Assembly (NCBI RefSeq): GCF_902497625.1
Contig: NZ_CABVGX010000057.1
Location: 1-33,115, forward strand
Direction: 5' to 3'
Origin: Pseudomonas fluorescens
GTDB lineage: Bacteria; Pseudomonadota; Gammaproteobacteria; Pseudomonadales; Pseudomonadaceae
Length of the DNA: 33,115 bases
A model generated the notes under the pieces. That model ran no database searches and was not told the origin of the DNA. It was given only the letters and a program-made list of their open reading frames with translations. A program made the position numbers and the translations under genes. Of this stretch, positions 6,203 through 13,490 are shown piece after piece. Each line of letters opens with the position of its first letter. Position 1 is the stretch's first letter.

Positions 6203-7534
6203 GTTTTGCAGGGTATCGAGTAATACCTTCACTTTGGTAATCGACTCCTGATACTCCGCCTGCCACTCGGAATCTGCAACAATCCCGCCGCCCCCCCAGC
6301 AGCACACCTGCCCATCCTTGACCAGCAAGCTGCGGATTGCGATTGAGCTGTCCATCTCGCCGCGTACGTCGAGGTACAGCAATGATCCGCAATACAGTCC
6401 GCGCCGGGTCGGCTCCAGTTCATCGATGATTTGCATCGCGCGAATCTTCGGCGCACCGGTGATCGAGCCGCCGGGGAAACTACCGGCTATCAGGTCCAGT
6501 GCATCGCGCTCATCCGCCAGTTCGCCGGTTACGCTGCTCACCAGGTGATGCACGTTCGGATAGCTTTCCAGACTGAACAACTCCGGAACGCGCACCGAGC
6601 CGATTCGGCAGGTACGGCCGAGGTCGTTGCGCAGCAGATCGACGATCATCAGGTTTTCTGCCCGATCCTTGGGGCTGGCCAACAGCTGGGCAGCATTTGC
6701 GGCATCTTCCGCGGCGGTCAGGCCACGAGGGCGGGTACCTTTGATCGGTCGGGTCTCGACGTATCTATCGCTGACCTTAACGAAACGCTCAGGTGACAGG
6801 CTCAGCAGTGCGCCGCCGTCTGGCAAGCTCTGGAATCCGGCAAACGGCGTAGGGCAGGCGGCTCGCAGCGCGCAGTATGCCGCCCATGGATCGCCTTGGC
6901 ATTGGGCGCGGAAACGCTGGGCGAAGTTGACCTGGTAGCAATCGCCGGCCTGAATGTAGTGCTGAATGCGCTCAAATGCCTGTCGATAATCGCTGGCGCA
7001 GAGGTCGGCTTTCATTGGCGCTGCCAGCTTGAACGGCTCCACCAATGCAGCGGCTGGCTGGCTGAACAAAGCGATGAGTCGTTGACGTTCGCTTTCGCGC
7101 AGCGTTGGGTGAAAGACTAGCTGGGTGGTTGCTTGATGGTGATCACTGATCAGCGCCCAGTCATACACACCGAAGCGTGCATCGGGCAATTGCAGATCAT
7201 CTTGCGCCTGGGTCGGCAGGTTTTCCAGATGGCGGCCGAAGTCATAGCTGAGGTAGCCGATCAGGCCACCGGCAAATGGCAGGTCATCGGAAACGCTGGC
7301 TTCGCCTAGTTGTGTCAGATTTTCCCGCAGGCGTTGCAGGAAATCCCTGCCGCTCTCGTCGGGCAAGACCGTGAGCTGGTGCAGCGGCCAGGCGCTCAGC
7401 AGGTCAAAGCGGCCGCGATCGGCAATCGGTCTGCCGCTGTCGAGAAGCACGGCGCCGGGGGCGGCGCGAACTGCCGCGAAATAGTCTGCGGGATTGGCGC
7501 GGTAGGGCAGCGGGTGTACGGAGCAGGTCAGCAT
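6197..7534 (-). CDS. pabB: Aminodeoxychorismate synthase component I (PabB)
   Basis: This 445-residue chorismate-binding enzyme works with a PabA glutaminase (not in this window) to make 4-amino-4-deoxychorismate, the precursor of p-aminobenzoate and folate. The signature PIKGT (263-267) carries the catalytic lysine K265 that separates PabB from anthranilate synthase. GSFPGGSITGAPK (351-363) and the C-terminal GGGIVADS belong to the active-site barrel. The start at 7534 has no good Shine-Dalgarno, but the protein length and N-terminus fit the family. The last codons enter a REP doublet whose CTGTAG supplies the TAG stop. It is flanked by REP copies on both sides and probably transcribed alone. 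Confidence 0.95.
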   Translation of the reverse strand: MLTCSVHPLPYRANPADYFAAVRAAPGAVLLDSGRPIADRGRFDLLSAWPLHQLTVLPDESGRDFLQRLRENLTQLGEASVSDDLPFAGGLIGYLSYDFGRHLENLPTQAQDDLQLPDARFGVYDWALISDHHQATTQLVFHPTLRESERQRLIALFSQPAAALVEPFKLAAPMKADLCASDYRQAFERIQHYIQAGDCYQVNFAQRFRAQCQGDPWAAYCALRAACPTPFAGFQSLPDGGALLSLSPERFVKVSDRYVETRPIKGTRPRGLTAAEDAANAAQLLASPKDRAENLMIVDLLRNDLGRTCRIGSVRVPELFSLESYPNVHHLVSSVTGELADERDALDLIAGSFPGGSITGAPKIRAMQIIDELEPTRRGLYCGSLLYLDVRGEMDSSIAIRSLLVKDGQVCCWGGGGIVADSEWQAEYQESITKVKVLLDTLQNL

Positions 7535-7661
7535 GGGCGGGGCAAGTCAGCCTGAGGCGGGGCGGCGATTGTAGTCTGCCCGGGGGATTGCTCCTAGAGG
7601 GGGCATTGGCGATTGGCGGGTGGGTGGCAGGGGCGGGGCCCTGATGCACTTGTCCGGCCGT

Positions 7662-7686
7662 CATCGCTGGCAAGCCAGGCTCCTAC
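7662..7686. repeat. Partial REP element
   Basis: CATCGCTGGCAAGCCAGGCT followed by CCTAC matches a REP class common in fluorescent pseudomonads, as far as I recall. It lies in the 243-base spacer between pabB and the ATP-grasp ligase gene; apart from the REP pieces I see nothing else in that spacer. Confidence 0.55.
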
Positions 7687-7723
7687 GATTTGTGGCGTGT
7701 CAAGTGGGCGCTTGCCACAAGTT

Positions 7724-7758
7724 CTGTAGGAGCTGTCGAGTGAAACGAGGCTGCGATC
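7724..7758. repeat. Solo REP copy identical to the left arm of the 6119 doublet
   Basis: These 35 bases equal 6119-6153 exactly, in the same orientation, but here no inverted partner follows. The two copies bracket pabB. Confidence 0.8.
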
Positions 7759-7777
7759 GCCGCGACGCAGGATCGGG

Positions 7778-8764
7778 CTATCCCTCAACCGCTGGAATAT
7801 GCCCGAACATTTCCTGCACAAACGCCACTCGCTCCTCTACCGTCTCGACCACGCCGCGTGCCTTGAGGTCTTCGATCCGTGCTTCGACTGCATGGGTTCG
7901 CAGGGTCAGGCCGCAATCATTGGCAATCTGGATGTTCAACCCCGGACGGGCGTTGAGCTCAAGAATCAGCGGGCCTTTTTCCTGGTCGAGCACCATGTCG
8001 ACGCCGATGTAACCCAGCCCGCACAGCTCATAACAGCCGGCGGCCAGTTTCATGAAACCGTCCCAGTAGGGCAACTGCACGCCATCCACCGCATTGGTGG
8101 TGTCCGGGTGTTTGGTGATGATGTTGTTCAGCCAGGTGCCGCGCAGCGTCAGGCCGGTCGCCAGGTCGACACCGACGCCGATGGCGCCCTGGTGCAGGTT
8201 GGCCTTGCCGCCGGACTGCCGGGTAGGCAGGCGCAACATTGCCATCACCGGATACCCCATCAGCACAATGATGCGAATGTCCGGCACGCCTTCGTAGCTG
8301 ATGCTTTTGAAGATCTGGTCCGGAATCACCCGGTATTCGACCAGAGCCCGATCCCGGTGGCCGCCCAGCGAATAAAGGCCGGTGAGGATGCTCGAGACAT
8401 GGTGCTCGATTTCCTCATGGCTGATGATCTTGCCGGAGACCGTTCGATAACGCCCCTCGAAACGATCAGCGATCACAATAATGCCGTCGCCGCCCGCGCC
8501 CTGCGCCGGTTTGATCACGAAATCACTGCGCCCGCCGATGATCTCGGTGAGGTTATCGATTTCCTTCTCCGTGGAAATCACACCGTAGAGCTCCGGCACG
8601 TGGATCCCGGCAGCGATGGCGCGCTCCTTGGTGATGATCTTGTCATCGACGATCGGGTACAGACTGCGCTTGTTGTACTTCAGCACGTAGTCCGCGTTGC
8701 GCCTATTGATGCCCATGATGCCCCGGGCTTCCAGGGCCTTCCAGGTCTTCCAGAAACCGAACAT
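7778..8764 (-). CDS. RimK-like ATP-grasp alpha-L-glutamate ligase-like protein
   Basis: This 328-residue ATP-grasp enzyme belongs to the group annotated as alpha-L-glutamate ligase-related. The N-terminus carries MGINRRNADYVLKYN. The nucleotide loop FVIKPAQGAGGDGI follows, and the metal-binding end VDMVLDQEKGPLILELNARPGLNIQ holds the usual Asp, Glu and Asn (both strings given only to show order). Such enzymes join an amino acid, often glutamate, to a carboxyl group with ATP. The acceptor here is unknown. Its ATG shares one base with the stop of the 7TM gene (TGATG), so it is translationally coupled as the third gene of a three-gene operon. A cytoplasmic location is expected, since there is no signal or membrane segment. 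Confidence 0.88.
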   Translation of the reverse strand: MFGFWKTWKALEARGIMGINRRNADYVLKYNKRSLYPIVDDKIITKERAIAAGIHVPELYGVISTEKEIDNLTEIIGGRSDFVIKPAQGAGGDGIIVIADRFEGRYRTVSGKIISHEEIEHHVSSILTGLYSLGGHRDRALVEYRVIPDQIFKSISYEGVPDIRIIVLMGYPVMAMLRLPTRQSGGKANLHQGAIGVGVDLATGLTLRGTWLNNIITKHPDTTNAVDGVQLPYWDGFMKLAAGCYELCGLGYIGVDMVLDQEKGPLILELNARPGLNIQIANDCGLTLRTHAVEARIEDLKARGVVETVEERVAFVQEMFGHIPAVEG

Positions 8765-10299
8765 CAGGCGTCAGCCTTCTTCAGGAAAGCCTTGAAGCGC
8801 ACCAGTTCCGTCAGGCGGTAGCCGCGATAGCGACCCATCGCCAGCATGAAGCCGACGAGAATCAGCAGGATTGCCGGGAAAGTGAACACGAAGTACACCA
8901 GTTCCGGCACGCTCATGATCAGGTGTGCCAGCGCGGCGGCGAACAACGTACCAATCGCCACCTTCATCGCGTGACTGGCACCACGTTCTTCCCAGGTAAT
9001 CGACAGACGTTCGATGGTCATGGTCAGAATCACCATCGGGAACAGCGCTACCGACAGTCCGCGTTCAAGCCCGAGTTTGTGGCTGAACAGGCTGATCGCC
9101 GCAATCAGCACCACGACAAAGGTCAGCACCACGGACAGGCGCGGCAGCATCTGCAATTTCAGGTGTTCAAGGTAGGAGCGCAGCGATAGCCCCAGCGCCG
9201 TGATGACCGTGAACAGAATGATGCCGAAGCCCAGCTGGGTTTCGCGGAAGGCGAGGGCGATCAGCACCGGGGTAAACGTGCCGAGTGTCTGCAAGCCGAT
9301 CAGGTTGCGCAGGATCAGGATGACCAGTACGCCAATCGGGATCATGACCATGATCATGAAGGTCTGCTGGGTTTGCAGCGGCAGGCCGTACAGGGAGTAT
9401 TCAAGGAAATTGGCGTCGGTGTTTTCGTCGGTCAGCTTGGCCAGGCGAATCGCGTTCATTTCGCTGTTGTTCATGCTGAAGGTGACAGTGGCTTTCTTGC
9501 CGCCATCGACAGTGATCAGGTTTTCATCGCCGGCCCACCACAGTAGACGGTCGGTCGGCAGGCCCTGTTCACCGGTCTCCGGGTTGAAGTACAGCCAATC
9601 GGCGCCGTTGAAGCTGCGCAGCCAGAGTTCGGGCGTTTGCGGCTGATCGGCGACCAGACGGATGGTGTGGATCTTCTCCACCGGTACGTGAGCGATCGAC
9701 AGCAGCAGCTCGACGATTTTCGCCTTGTGCCCCACCGACGGATCGCCGCCGAGCAGCAGTTTCACATTGTCGTCATTAACGTTGTTCACACGCTTGATGG
9801 CTTCGCCGATGAACGTCTCGACGTCGGCCGAATGCTGGCGGATCGGCGCGAGCAAGGCCTCGACAGCCACCTTTTCCGCGCCTTCGACGGCAATACTGTC
9901 GCGGAAGGTCGGACCTTTGACCTTGGACTTCTCACCGGTGTAGCGCTTGGTCAGCACCAGACGGTAATAAAGAGTCTGATTGCCCTTGGCCCGACGCGCC
10001 GACCAGGTGACCTTGCGGTTGCCGTCGACGCGGTTCACGGCGACGCCGTAATTGTTGGAAATGAAGCTCTCGTTGAGGCTCACGTAATCACGGCTCAGCG
10101 GCGGCACGAACATCTGGATCTTGACCGGGTCTTTGGCGCTGGCGACGAACTCGACCTTGGCGTCGATATTCCACAAGTCGTCGGTGGCGTCTTCGGTGAC
10201 CGGGATGCCGAGAACGAAAATCTGATAGGCCGTAATCGAAATGCCCAGCACTACCAGGATGGCGATCAGCAGTTTCAGATGAAGGGTAAGAGCGCGCAT
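8764..10299 (-). CDS. Inactive transglutaminase fused to a 7TM domain
   Basis: This is a 511-residue inner-membrane protein. One membrane helix near the N-terminus (about 8-30) leads into a periplasmic region of roughly 280 residues with a transglutaminase-like fold (for example AHVPVEKIHTIRLV, and WLRSFNGADWLYFNPETG in the core). About seven hydrophobic helices run from near residue 315 to 495. Members of this family lack the Cys-His-Asp triad, so the domain is thought to bind rather than cut, and I see no Cys in the expected place. It could sense a periplasmic ligand and signal to the two partners. Its start lies 5 bases after the protease stop, and its stop overlaps the ligase start. Confidence 0.87.
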   Translation of the reverse strand: MRALTLHLKLLIAILVVLGISITAYQIFVLGIPVTEDATDDLWNIDAKVEFVASAKDPVKIQMFVPPLSRDYVSLNESFISNNYGVAVNRVDGNRKVTWSARRAKGNQTLYYRLVLTKRYTGEKSKVKGPTFRDSIAVEGAEKVAVEALLAPIRQHSADVETFIGEAIKRVNNVNDDNVKLLLGGDPSVGHKAKIVELLLSIAHVPVEKIHTIRLVADQPQTPELWLRSFNGADWLYFNPETGEQGLPTDRLLWWAGDENLITVDGGKKATVTFSMNNSEMNAIRLAKLTDENTDANFLEYSLYGLPLQTQQTFMIMVMIPIGVLVILILRNLIGLQTLGTFTPVLIALAFRETQLGFGIILFTVITALGLSLRSYLEHLKLQMLPRLSVVLTFVVVLIAAISLFSHKLGLERGLSVALFPMVILTMTIERLSITWEERGASHAMKVAIGTLFAAALAHLIMSVPELVYFVFTFPAILLILVGFMLAMGRYRGYRLTELVRFKAFLKKADA

Positions 10300-10304
10300 G
10301 GTGA

Positions 10305-10841
10305 TTACTCTGCGGTATGTGCGTCGGTGGCGCAGGCAGGTTTGCCAGCAGCGTATTTAAGACTGGGGTCGACCAGCGCGTCGAAGCGTTTGAGCGCCTC
10401 GGAGCCGATCAGCAGCGGGTACTGGAAGGCGCTGCGGTCGGTCAGGTTCACTTCGATACTGCGTAAGGCCGAGCCCATGCAGATGTCCAGTTCGATGACC
10501 GGGCGGGCGGTGTATTTCTCGCCTTCATCAGGATCATAGTCGCCGGCGCGACGTTTGATCTTGCTGACCCTGGCCAGCGGTCGTTCTATCGGGTGCGAGT
10601 GCGCGGCGTCGATGGCCAGGTAGAAGCGCACCCAGGATTCACCGTTGCGTTTGAAACGCTTGATGTCACGGGCACTCAGGGAGGCGGTTTTTGCGCCGGT
10701 GTCGAGTTTGGCGGCAACTTCCAGATTGATGCCTTCCAGGGAAGCGTACTCGTTGAGGCCGTACACGGTTTTCCCCCCCGCGGCGGCGATGCCGGGCAGG
10801 CAGAGCAGGTAAAGGAATGTCGGGAAGGGCTTGAGTCTCAT
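10305..10841 (-). CDS. Retropepsin-like protease (RimB / 'ATP-dependent zinc protease' family)
   Basis: This is a 178-residue protein with an N-terminal signal-like stretch ending about residue 21 (LPGIAAA), so it is probably periplasmic. AAKLDTGAKTASLSA carries the DTG triad (47-49) of single-domain aspartic peptidases. KRRAGDY and PLLIGSEAL follow as in the RimB/RloF-type family, often mislabelled zinc protease. The ATG at 10841 has AGGA close by; a longer frame to 10979 is open but would bury the signal peptide. It is the first gene of the three-gene operon with the 7TM protein and the ATP-grasp ligase. In rimABK the RimB relative partners the glutamate ligase RimK, which suggests that this protein acts with the downstream ligase. 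The substrate is unknown. Confidence 0.85.
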   Translation of the reverse strand: MRLKPFPTFLYLLCLPGIAAAGGKTVYGLNEYASLEGINLEVAAKLDTGAKTASLSARDIKRFKRNGESWVRFYLAIDAAHSHPIERPLARVSKIKRRAGDYDPDEGEKYTARPVIELDICMGSALRSIEVNLTDRSAFQYPLLIGSEALKRFDALVDPSLKYAAGKPACATDAHTAE

Positions 10842-10969
10842 AGATCCTGATGCGCAGCGGTCCGTTTGTCGATTCCAGGCCCTGGCAATAATGAATGCGC
10901 AAGCTCCCGCGGGTGCCTGGCAATTTCTTGTGACAGGCAGAGCAGATGTCATAGACAAATGCGGGCGGC

Positions 10970-10978
10970 ATTCTAGCA
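10970..10978 (-). promoter_or_regulatory. Extended -10 promoter candidate for the protease-7TM-ligase operon
   Basis: On the minus strand, TGC-TAGAAT (10978 down to 10970) matches an extended -10 with five of six bases of TATAAT. The -35 region is poor. It would give a leader of about 120 bases before the ATG at 10841. Confidence 0.35.
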
Positions 10979-11052
10979 CGATGGTTTTATGGCGCCAGCG
11001 CTGGCCAGCGGCTATGAGTGGTTGGGGGTATATCTGGTGCCTTGGTGTTGAT

Positions 11053-11139
11053 GGTGTACATATCCGTTGTTGCGGTGATGGCTTCTATTGGTTTCGCTTT
11101 TACAGCGAGTCGCAGAACCTGCGCTGAGCCTCCCGATGG
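11053..11139 (-). repeat. Left, internally deleted copy of a repeat (inverted relative to 11440-11689)
   Basis: Bases 11053-11083 match the reverse complement of 11659-11689 at 30 of 31 positions, and the match weakens to about 11101. Bases 11111-11139 are a second arm, complementary to 11440-11468 with 11111-11124 perfect. The roughly 170 bases that separate these two blocks in the right copy are missing here. Confidence 0.75.
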
Positions 11140-11227
11140 AACGCCAAAAGCCACAGCGCGCCGAGGCGGCCTGATAGCCGACCTGGCTCGCTAGGAGTTC
11201 ACCAAATCCGCAAAGCAACACAACACG

Positions 11228-11297
11228 CTGTAGCAGCTGGCGCAGCCTGCGTCCGATCGCGGCCCGAGCCTGACGCAGGCTGCGCCAGCTGCTACAG
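11228..11297. repeat. Perfect 26-bp inverted repeat (REP-type hairpin)
   Basis: The left arm 11228-11253 begins CTGTAGCAGCTGGCGCAG. The right arm 11272-11297 is its exact reverse complement, across an 18-base centre. The CTGTAGCAGCTG edge relates it to the REP element after prpB at 13491. Confidence 0.85.
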
Positions 11298-11340
11298 GTC
11301 CTGTGGCGCGTCGGGCTGAATGGGTCTAGTAGACGAAATC

Positions 11341-11370
11341 TGCTTTGCTTTGCTTTGCTTTGCTTTGCTT
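11341..11370. repeat. Pentanucleotide microsatellite (TGCTT)x6
   Basis: Six exact copies of TGCTT run straight into the hexamer repeat that follows. On the minus strand the open frame gives KAKQS-type runs, which I do not regard as coding. Confidence 0.9.
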
Positions 11371-11436
11371 TGATCTTGATCTTGATCTTGATCTTGATCT
11401 TGATCTTGATCTTGATCTTGATCTTGATCTTGATCT
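11371..11436. repeat. Hexanucleotide microsatellite (TGATCT)x11
   Basis: Eleven exact copies of TGATCT cover 66 bases with no interruption. The length is a multiple of three, so frames stay open on both strands and give KI or DQ dipeptide runs. Perfect identity suggests recent slippage. Confidence 0.92.
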
Positions 11437-11439
11437 GCC

Positions 11440-11689
11440 CCGTCGGAAGGCCGAGCGCAGGTTCTGCGTAGTGGGCAACCCGGCAAGGATGCCGGGTTAG
11501 CTGCCCCCGGCCATGGATGGCCGATGGCAGCGGGCCCACGGAGCAGGACCGGAGCGAGGGCATGGCGAGCCTTAGCGAGCCACCGTACGTCAGGGGCGCT
11601 GGCGCTTGGTTACTTGGCGCTCTTCCAAGTAACCCGCCGTAAGGGCGGAACCCATATCAGCCATCACCGCAGCAACGGATATGTACACC
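11440..11689 (+). repeat. Right, fuller copy of the repeat, with two hairpins
   Basis: It begins with the block complementary to 11111-11139. It contains a 9-bp hairpin at 11477-11498 (AACCCGGCA / TGCCGGGTT, 4-base loop) and a 10-bp hairpin at 11609-11635 (GGTTACTTGG / CCAAGTAACC, 7-base loop), and ends with the block matching 11053-11083. No transposase or other gene is inside. I believe this unit is a dispersed family in fluorescent pseudomonads, but that is from memory. Confidence 0.65.
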
Positions 11690-11782
11690 TACAAAATCCA
11701 CGTCACTAGACACACAGCCATCCCCACCAAGCTCGACGCCTACAGAGGAATGCGTACACCTAAAGAAGTGCACTATCAGACG

Positions 11783-11794
11783 ATTGTCGACAAT
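11783..11794. promoter_or_regulatory. Candidate GntR operator, upstream copy
   Basis: ATTGTCGACAAT is a perfect 12-base palindrome, 14 bases before the proposed -35. Its core TGTCGACA recurs at 11858-11865. Palindromes with this outline suit FadR/VanR-type GntR proteins. Confidence 0.6.
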
Positions 11795-11807
11795 ACCTAT
11801 TTATCCT

Positions 11808-11836
11808 TTGACTAAACCCCAGGTATTAGCTAGTTT
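11808..11836 (+). promoter_or_regulatory. Promoter candidate for the gntR-prp operon
   Basis: TTGACT (11808-11813) and TAGTTT (11831-11836) are 17 bases apart. The -10 is weak. The pair lies between the two candidate operators, so a bound regulator could block or loop over it. Confidence 0.45.
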
Positions 11837-11857
11837 CAACGCCATCAGCTGAAAAGG

Positions 11858-11865
11858 TGTCGACA
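11858..11865. promoter_or_regulatory. Candidate GntR operator, downstream copy at the start codon
   Basis: TGTCGACA ends two bases before the gntR ATG (11868), and the match to the upstream operator extends to TGTCGACAAT. The site overlaps the spacer between ribosome site and start codon. Confidence 0.5.
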
Positions 11866-11867
11866 AT

Positions 11868-12587
11868 ATGCTCGCCGAACTCGATCCTCCGCTCATCCAG
11901 GACGACACGGAAACCCTCTCCGAAAACGTTTTCCGGCGCATTCAGGCGGCGATCGTCAAAGGCGAGATCGCCCCGGGCAGTAAAATTTCCGAGCCGGAAC
12001 TGGCCCGCACCTACGGCATCAGCCGCGGCCCGTTGCGCGAAGCCATCCACCGGCTCGAAGGCCAGCGCCTGCTGGTGCGTATCCCGCACGTCGGCGCCCG
12101 CGTGGTTTCCCTGAGCCACGCCGAACTGATTGAACTCTACGAAATCCGCGAATCCCTCGAAGGCATGGCCTGCCTTCTGGCGGCCGAGCGCATGACCGGC
12201 GAAGAAATTGACGAACTGCGCCGCGTCCTCGAAACCCACGAGCGCGATGAGGCATTCCAGGCGGGTGTCGGTTATTACCAGCAGGAAGGTGATTTCGATT
12301 TTCACTACCGAATCATCCAGGGCAGTGGCAACCGCACCCTGACGCAAATGCTCTGCGGCGAGCTGTATCAACTGGTGCGCATGTACCGCATCCAGTTTTC
12401 CACCACGCCCAACCGCCCGCATCAGGCCTTCGCCGAGCACCACCGCATTCTCGACGCCATCGCCGACCGTGACGGTGAGCTGGCCGAGTTGTTGATGCGC
12501 CGCCACATCGGCGCCTCCAAACGCAATATCGCCCGTCATTACCAGGACGGCGCTAACCCGACAGCCACTCAACGAGGTGAGTCATGA
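11868..12587 (+). CDS. GntR-family (FCD domain) regulator of the methylcitrate operon
   Basis: This 239-residue regulator has an N-terminal winged helix-turn-helix (about 18-82, with SEPELARTYGISRGPLREAI). A helical FCD effector domain follows (about 90-220), with metal-binding histidine candidates in FDFHYRII, EHHRILDAI and RRHIGAS. The start at 11868 has AAAAGG 10 bases upstream. Its stop overlaps the prpB start (ATGA), so regulator and pathway share one transcript. It probably represses the operon and is relieved by a cycle intermediate such as 2-methylcitrate; that is inferred from position. Two TGTCGACA palindromes around its promoter are the likely binding sites, implying autoregulation. 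Some annotators call this type PrpR, but it is unrelated to the sigma-54 activator of that name. Confidence 0.9.
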   Translation: MLAELDPPLIQDDTETLSENVFRRIQAAIVKGEIAPGSKISEPELARTYGISRGPLREAIHRLEGQRLLVRIPHVGARVVSLSHAELIELYEIRESLEGMACLLAAERMTGEEIDELRRVLETHERDEAFQAGVGYYQQEGDFDFHYRIIQGSGNRTLTQMLCGELYQLVRMYRIQFSTTPNRPHQAFAEHHRILDAIADRDGELAELLMRRHIGASKRNIARHYQDGANPTATQRGES

Positions 12588-13480
12588 GTTCCAACAAGAG
12601 CACTCCAGGCCAGCGTTTCCGCGATGCGGTCGCCAGCGAACATCCGCTGCAAGTGGTTGGCGCGATTAATGCCAACCATGCGTTGCTGGCCAAGCGCGCC
12701 GGTTTCAAGGCAATTTACCTGTCCGGTGGCGGTGTGGCTGCCGGCTCTCTCGGCGTGCCGGACCTGGGCATCACCGGCCTGGATGACGTGCTTACCGATG
12801 TGCGCCGCATCACCGACGTTTGCGATTTGCCGCTGCTGGTAGACGTCGACACCGGTTTCGGCTCGTCGGCGTTCAACGTTGCGCGCACGGTCAAATCGAT
12901 GATCAAGTTCGGCGCAGCGGCCATTCATATCGAAGACCAGGTCGGTGCCAAGCGCTGCGGCCATCGCCCTAATAAAGAGATCGTGTCCCAGCAGGAGATG
13001 GTCGACCGCATCAAAGCGGCCGTCGATGCGCGCACCGATGACAGCTTCGTGATCATGGCGCGTACCGATGCCTTGGCCGTTGAAGGGCTTGAGTCGGCGC
13101 TGGATCGCGCTGCCGCGTGCATCGAGGCCGGCGCCGACATGATCTTTCCGGAAGCCATCACCGAACTCGAGATGTACAAGCTGTTTGCCAGCCGCGTGAA
13201 AGCGCCGATCCTGGCCAATATCACCGAATTTGGCGCCACGCCGCTCTACACCACCGAGCAACTGGCCGGTGCCGACGTTTCGTTGGTGCTATACCCCTTG
13301 TCGGCGTTCCGCGCGATGAACAAAGCGGCGGAAAATGTCTATACCGCGATCCGTCGCGACGGCACGCAACAAAACGTCATCGACACCATGCAAACTCGCA
13401 TGGAGCTTTACGATCGCATCGACTATCACACCTTCGAGCAGAAGCTCGATGCGTTGTTTGCCGCGAACGCAAAGAAGTAA
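12584..13480 (+). CDS. prpB: Methylisocitrate lyase PrpB
   Basis: This 298-residue enzyme of the isocitrate lyase superfamily splits (2R,3S)-2-methylisocitrate into pyruvate and succinate, the last step of the 2-methylcitrate cycle. YLSGGG (45-50) and DVDTG (87-91) form the substrate and Mg2+ site, and KRCGH (123-127) carries the catalytic Cys125. The length fits the family. The start overlaps the gntR stop, with GAGGTGA just upstream. The spacer to prpC (252 bases) is taken up by REP-derived DNA, so its message may be separately stabilised. Confidence 0.96.
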   Translation: MSSNKSTPGQRFRDAVASEHPLQVVGAINANHALLAKRAGFKAIYLSGGGVAAGSLGVPDLGITGLDDVLTDVRRITDVCDLPLLVDVDTGFGSSAFNVARTVKSMIKFGAAAIHIEDQVGAKRCGHRPNKEIVSQQEMVDRIKAAVDARTDDSFVIMARTDALAVEGLESALDRAAACIEAGADMIFPEAITELEMYKLFASRVKAPILANITEFGATPLYTTEQLAGADVSLVLYPLSAFRAMNKAAENVYTAIRRDGTQQNVIDTMQTRMELYDRIDYHTFEQKLDALFAANAKK

Positions 13481-13490
13481 TCCAGTCTGT

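Larger units (their letters stand above)
10842..11867. other. About 1 kb gene-free, repeat-built intergenic region
   Basis: There is no credible gene between the protease and gntR starts. The first 200 bases hold the likely leader and promoter of the minus-strand operon. From 11053 to 11689 lie inverted repeat copies, a perfect 26-bp hairpin, two microsatellites and two smaller hairpins, listed separately. The last 180 bases hold the gntR promoter and its candidate operators. Open frames here translate to dipeptide runs or are short and lack ribosome sites. Confidence 0.75.

Noticed and set aside
11341..11436. CRISPR-like array
   Set aside because: The repeats are contiguous 5- and 6-mers with no spacers, and no cas gene is nearby.
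11012..11563. Minus-strand frame across the microsatellites, with long KI runs
   Set aside because: The repeat is a multiple of three and stays open by arithmetic. The rest is inverted-repeat DNA with no start signal.
11053..11689. Insertion sequence with terminal inverted repeats
   Set aside because: There is no transposase frame between the arms, the inner blocks are also inverted duplicates, and no target duplication is evident. A decayed inverted pair of a small repeat fits better.
11524..11709. 61-residue plus-strand frame in the right repeat copy
   Set aside because: It covers the GGTTACTTGG hairpin and repeat end and has no ribosome site. I believe similar frames appear wherever this repeat occurs.
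11681..11815. 44-residue frame starting MYTYKIHVTR just upstream of gntR
   Set aside because: It begins inside the repeat arm, has only GGAT upstream, and overlaps the proposed operator and promoter. It is considered chance, though it is the one small frame here worth testing.
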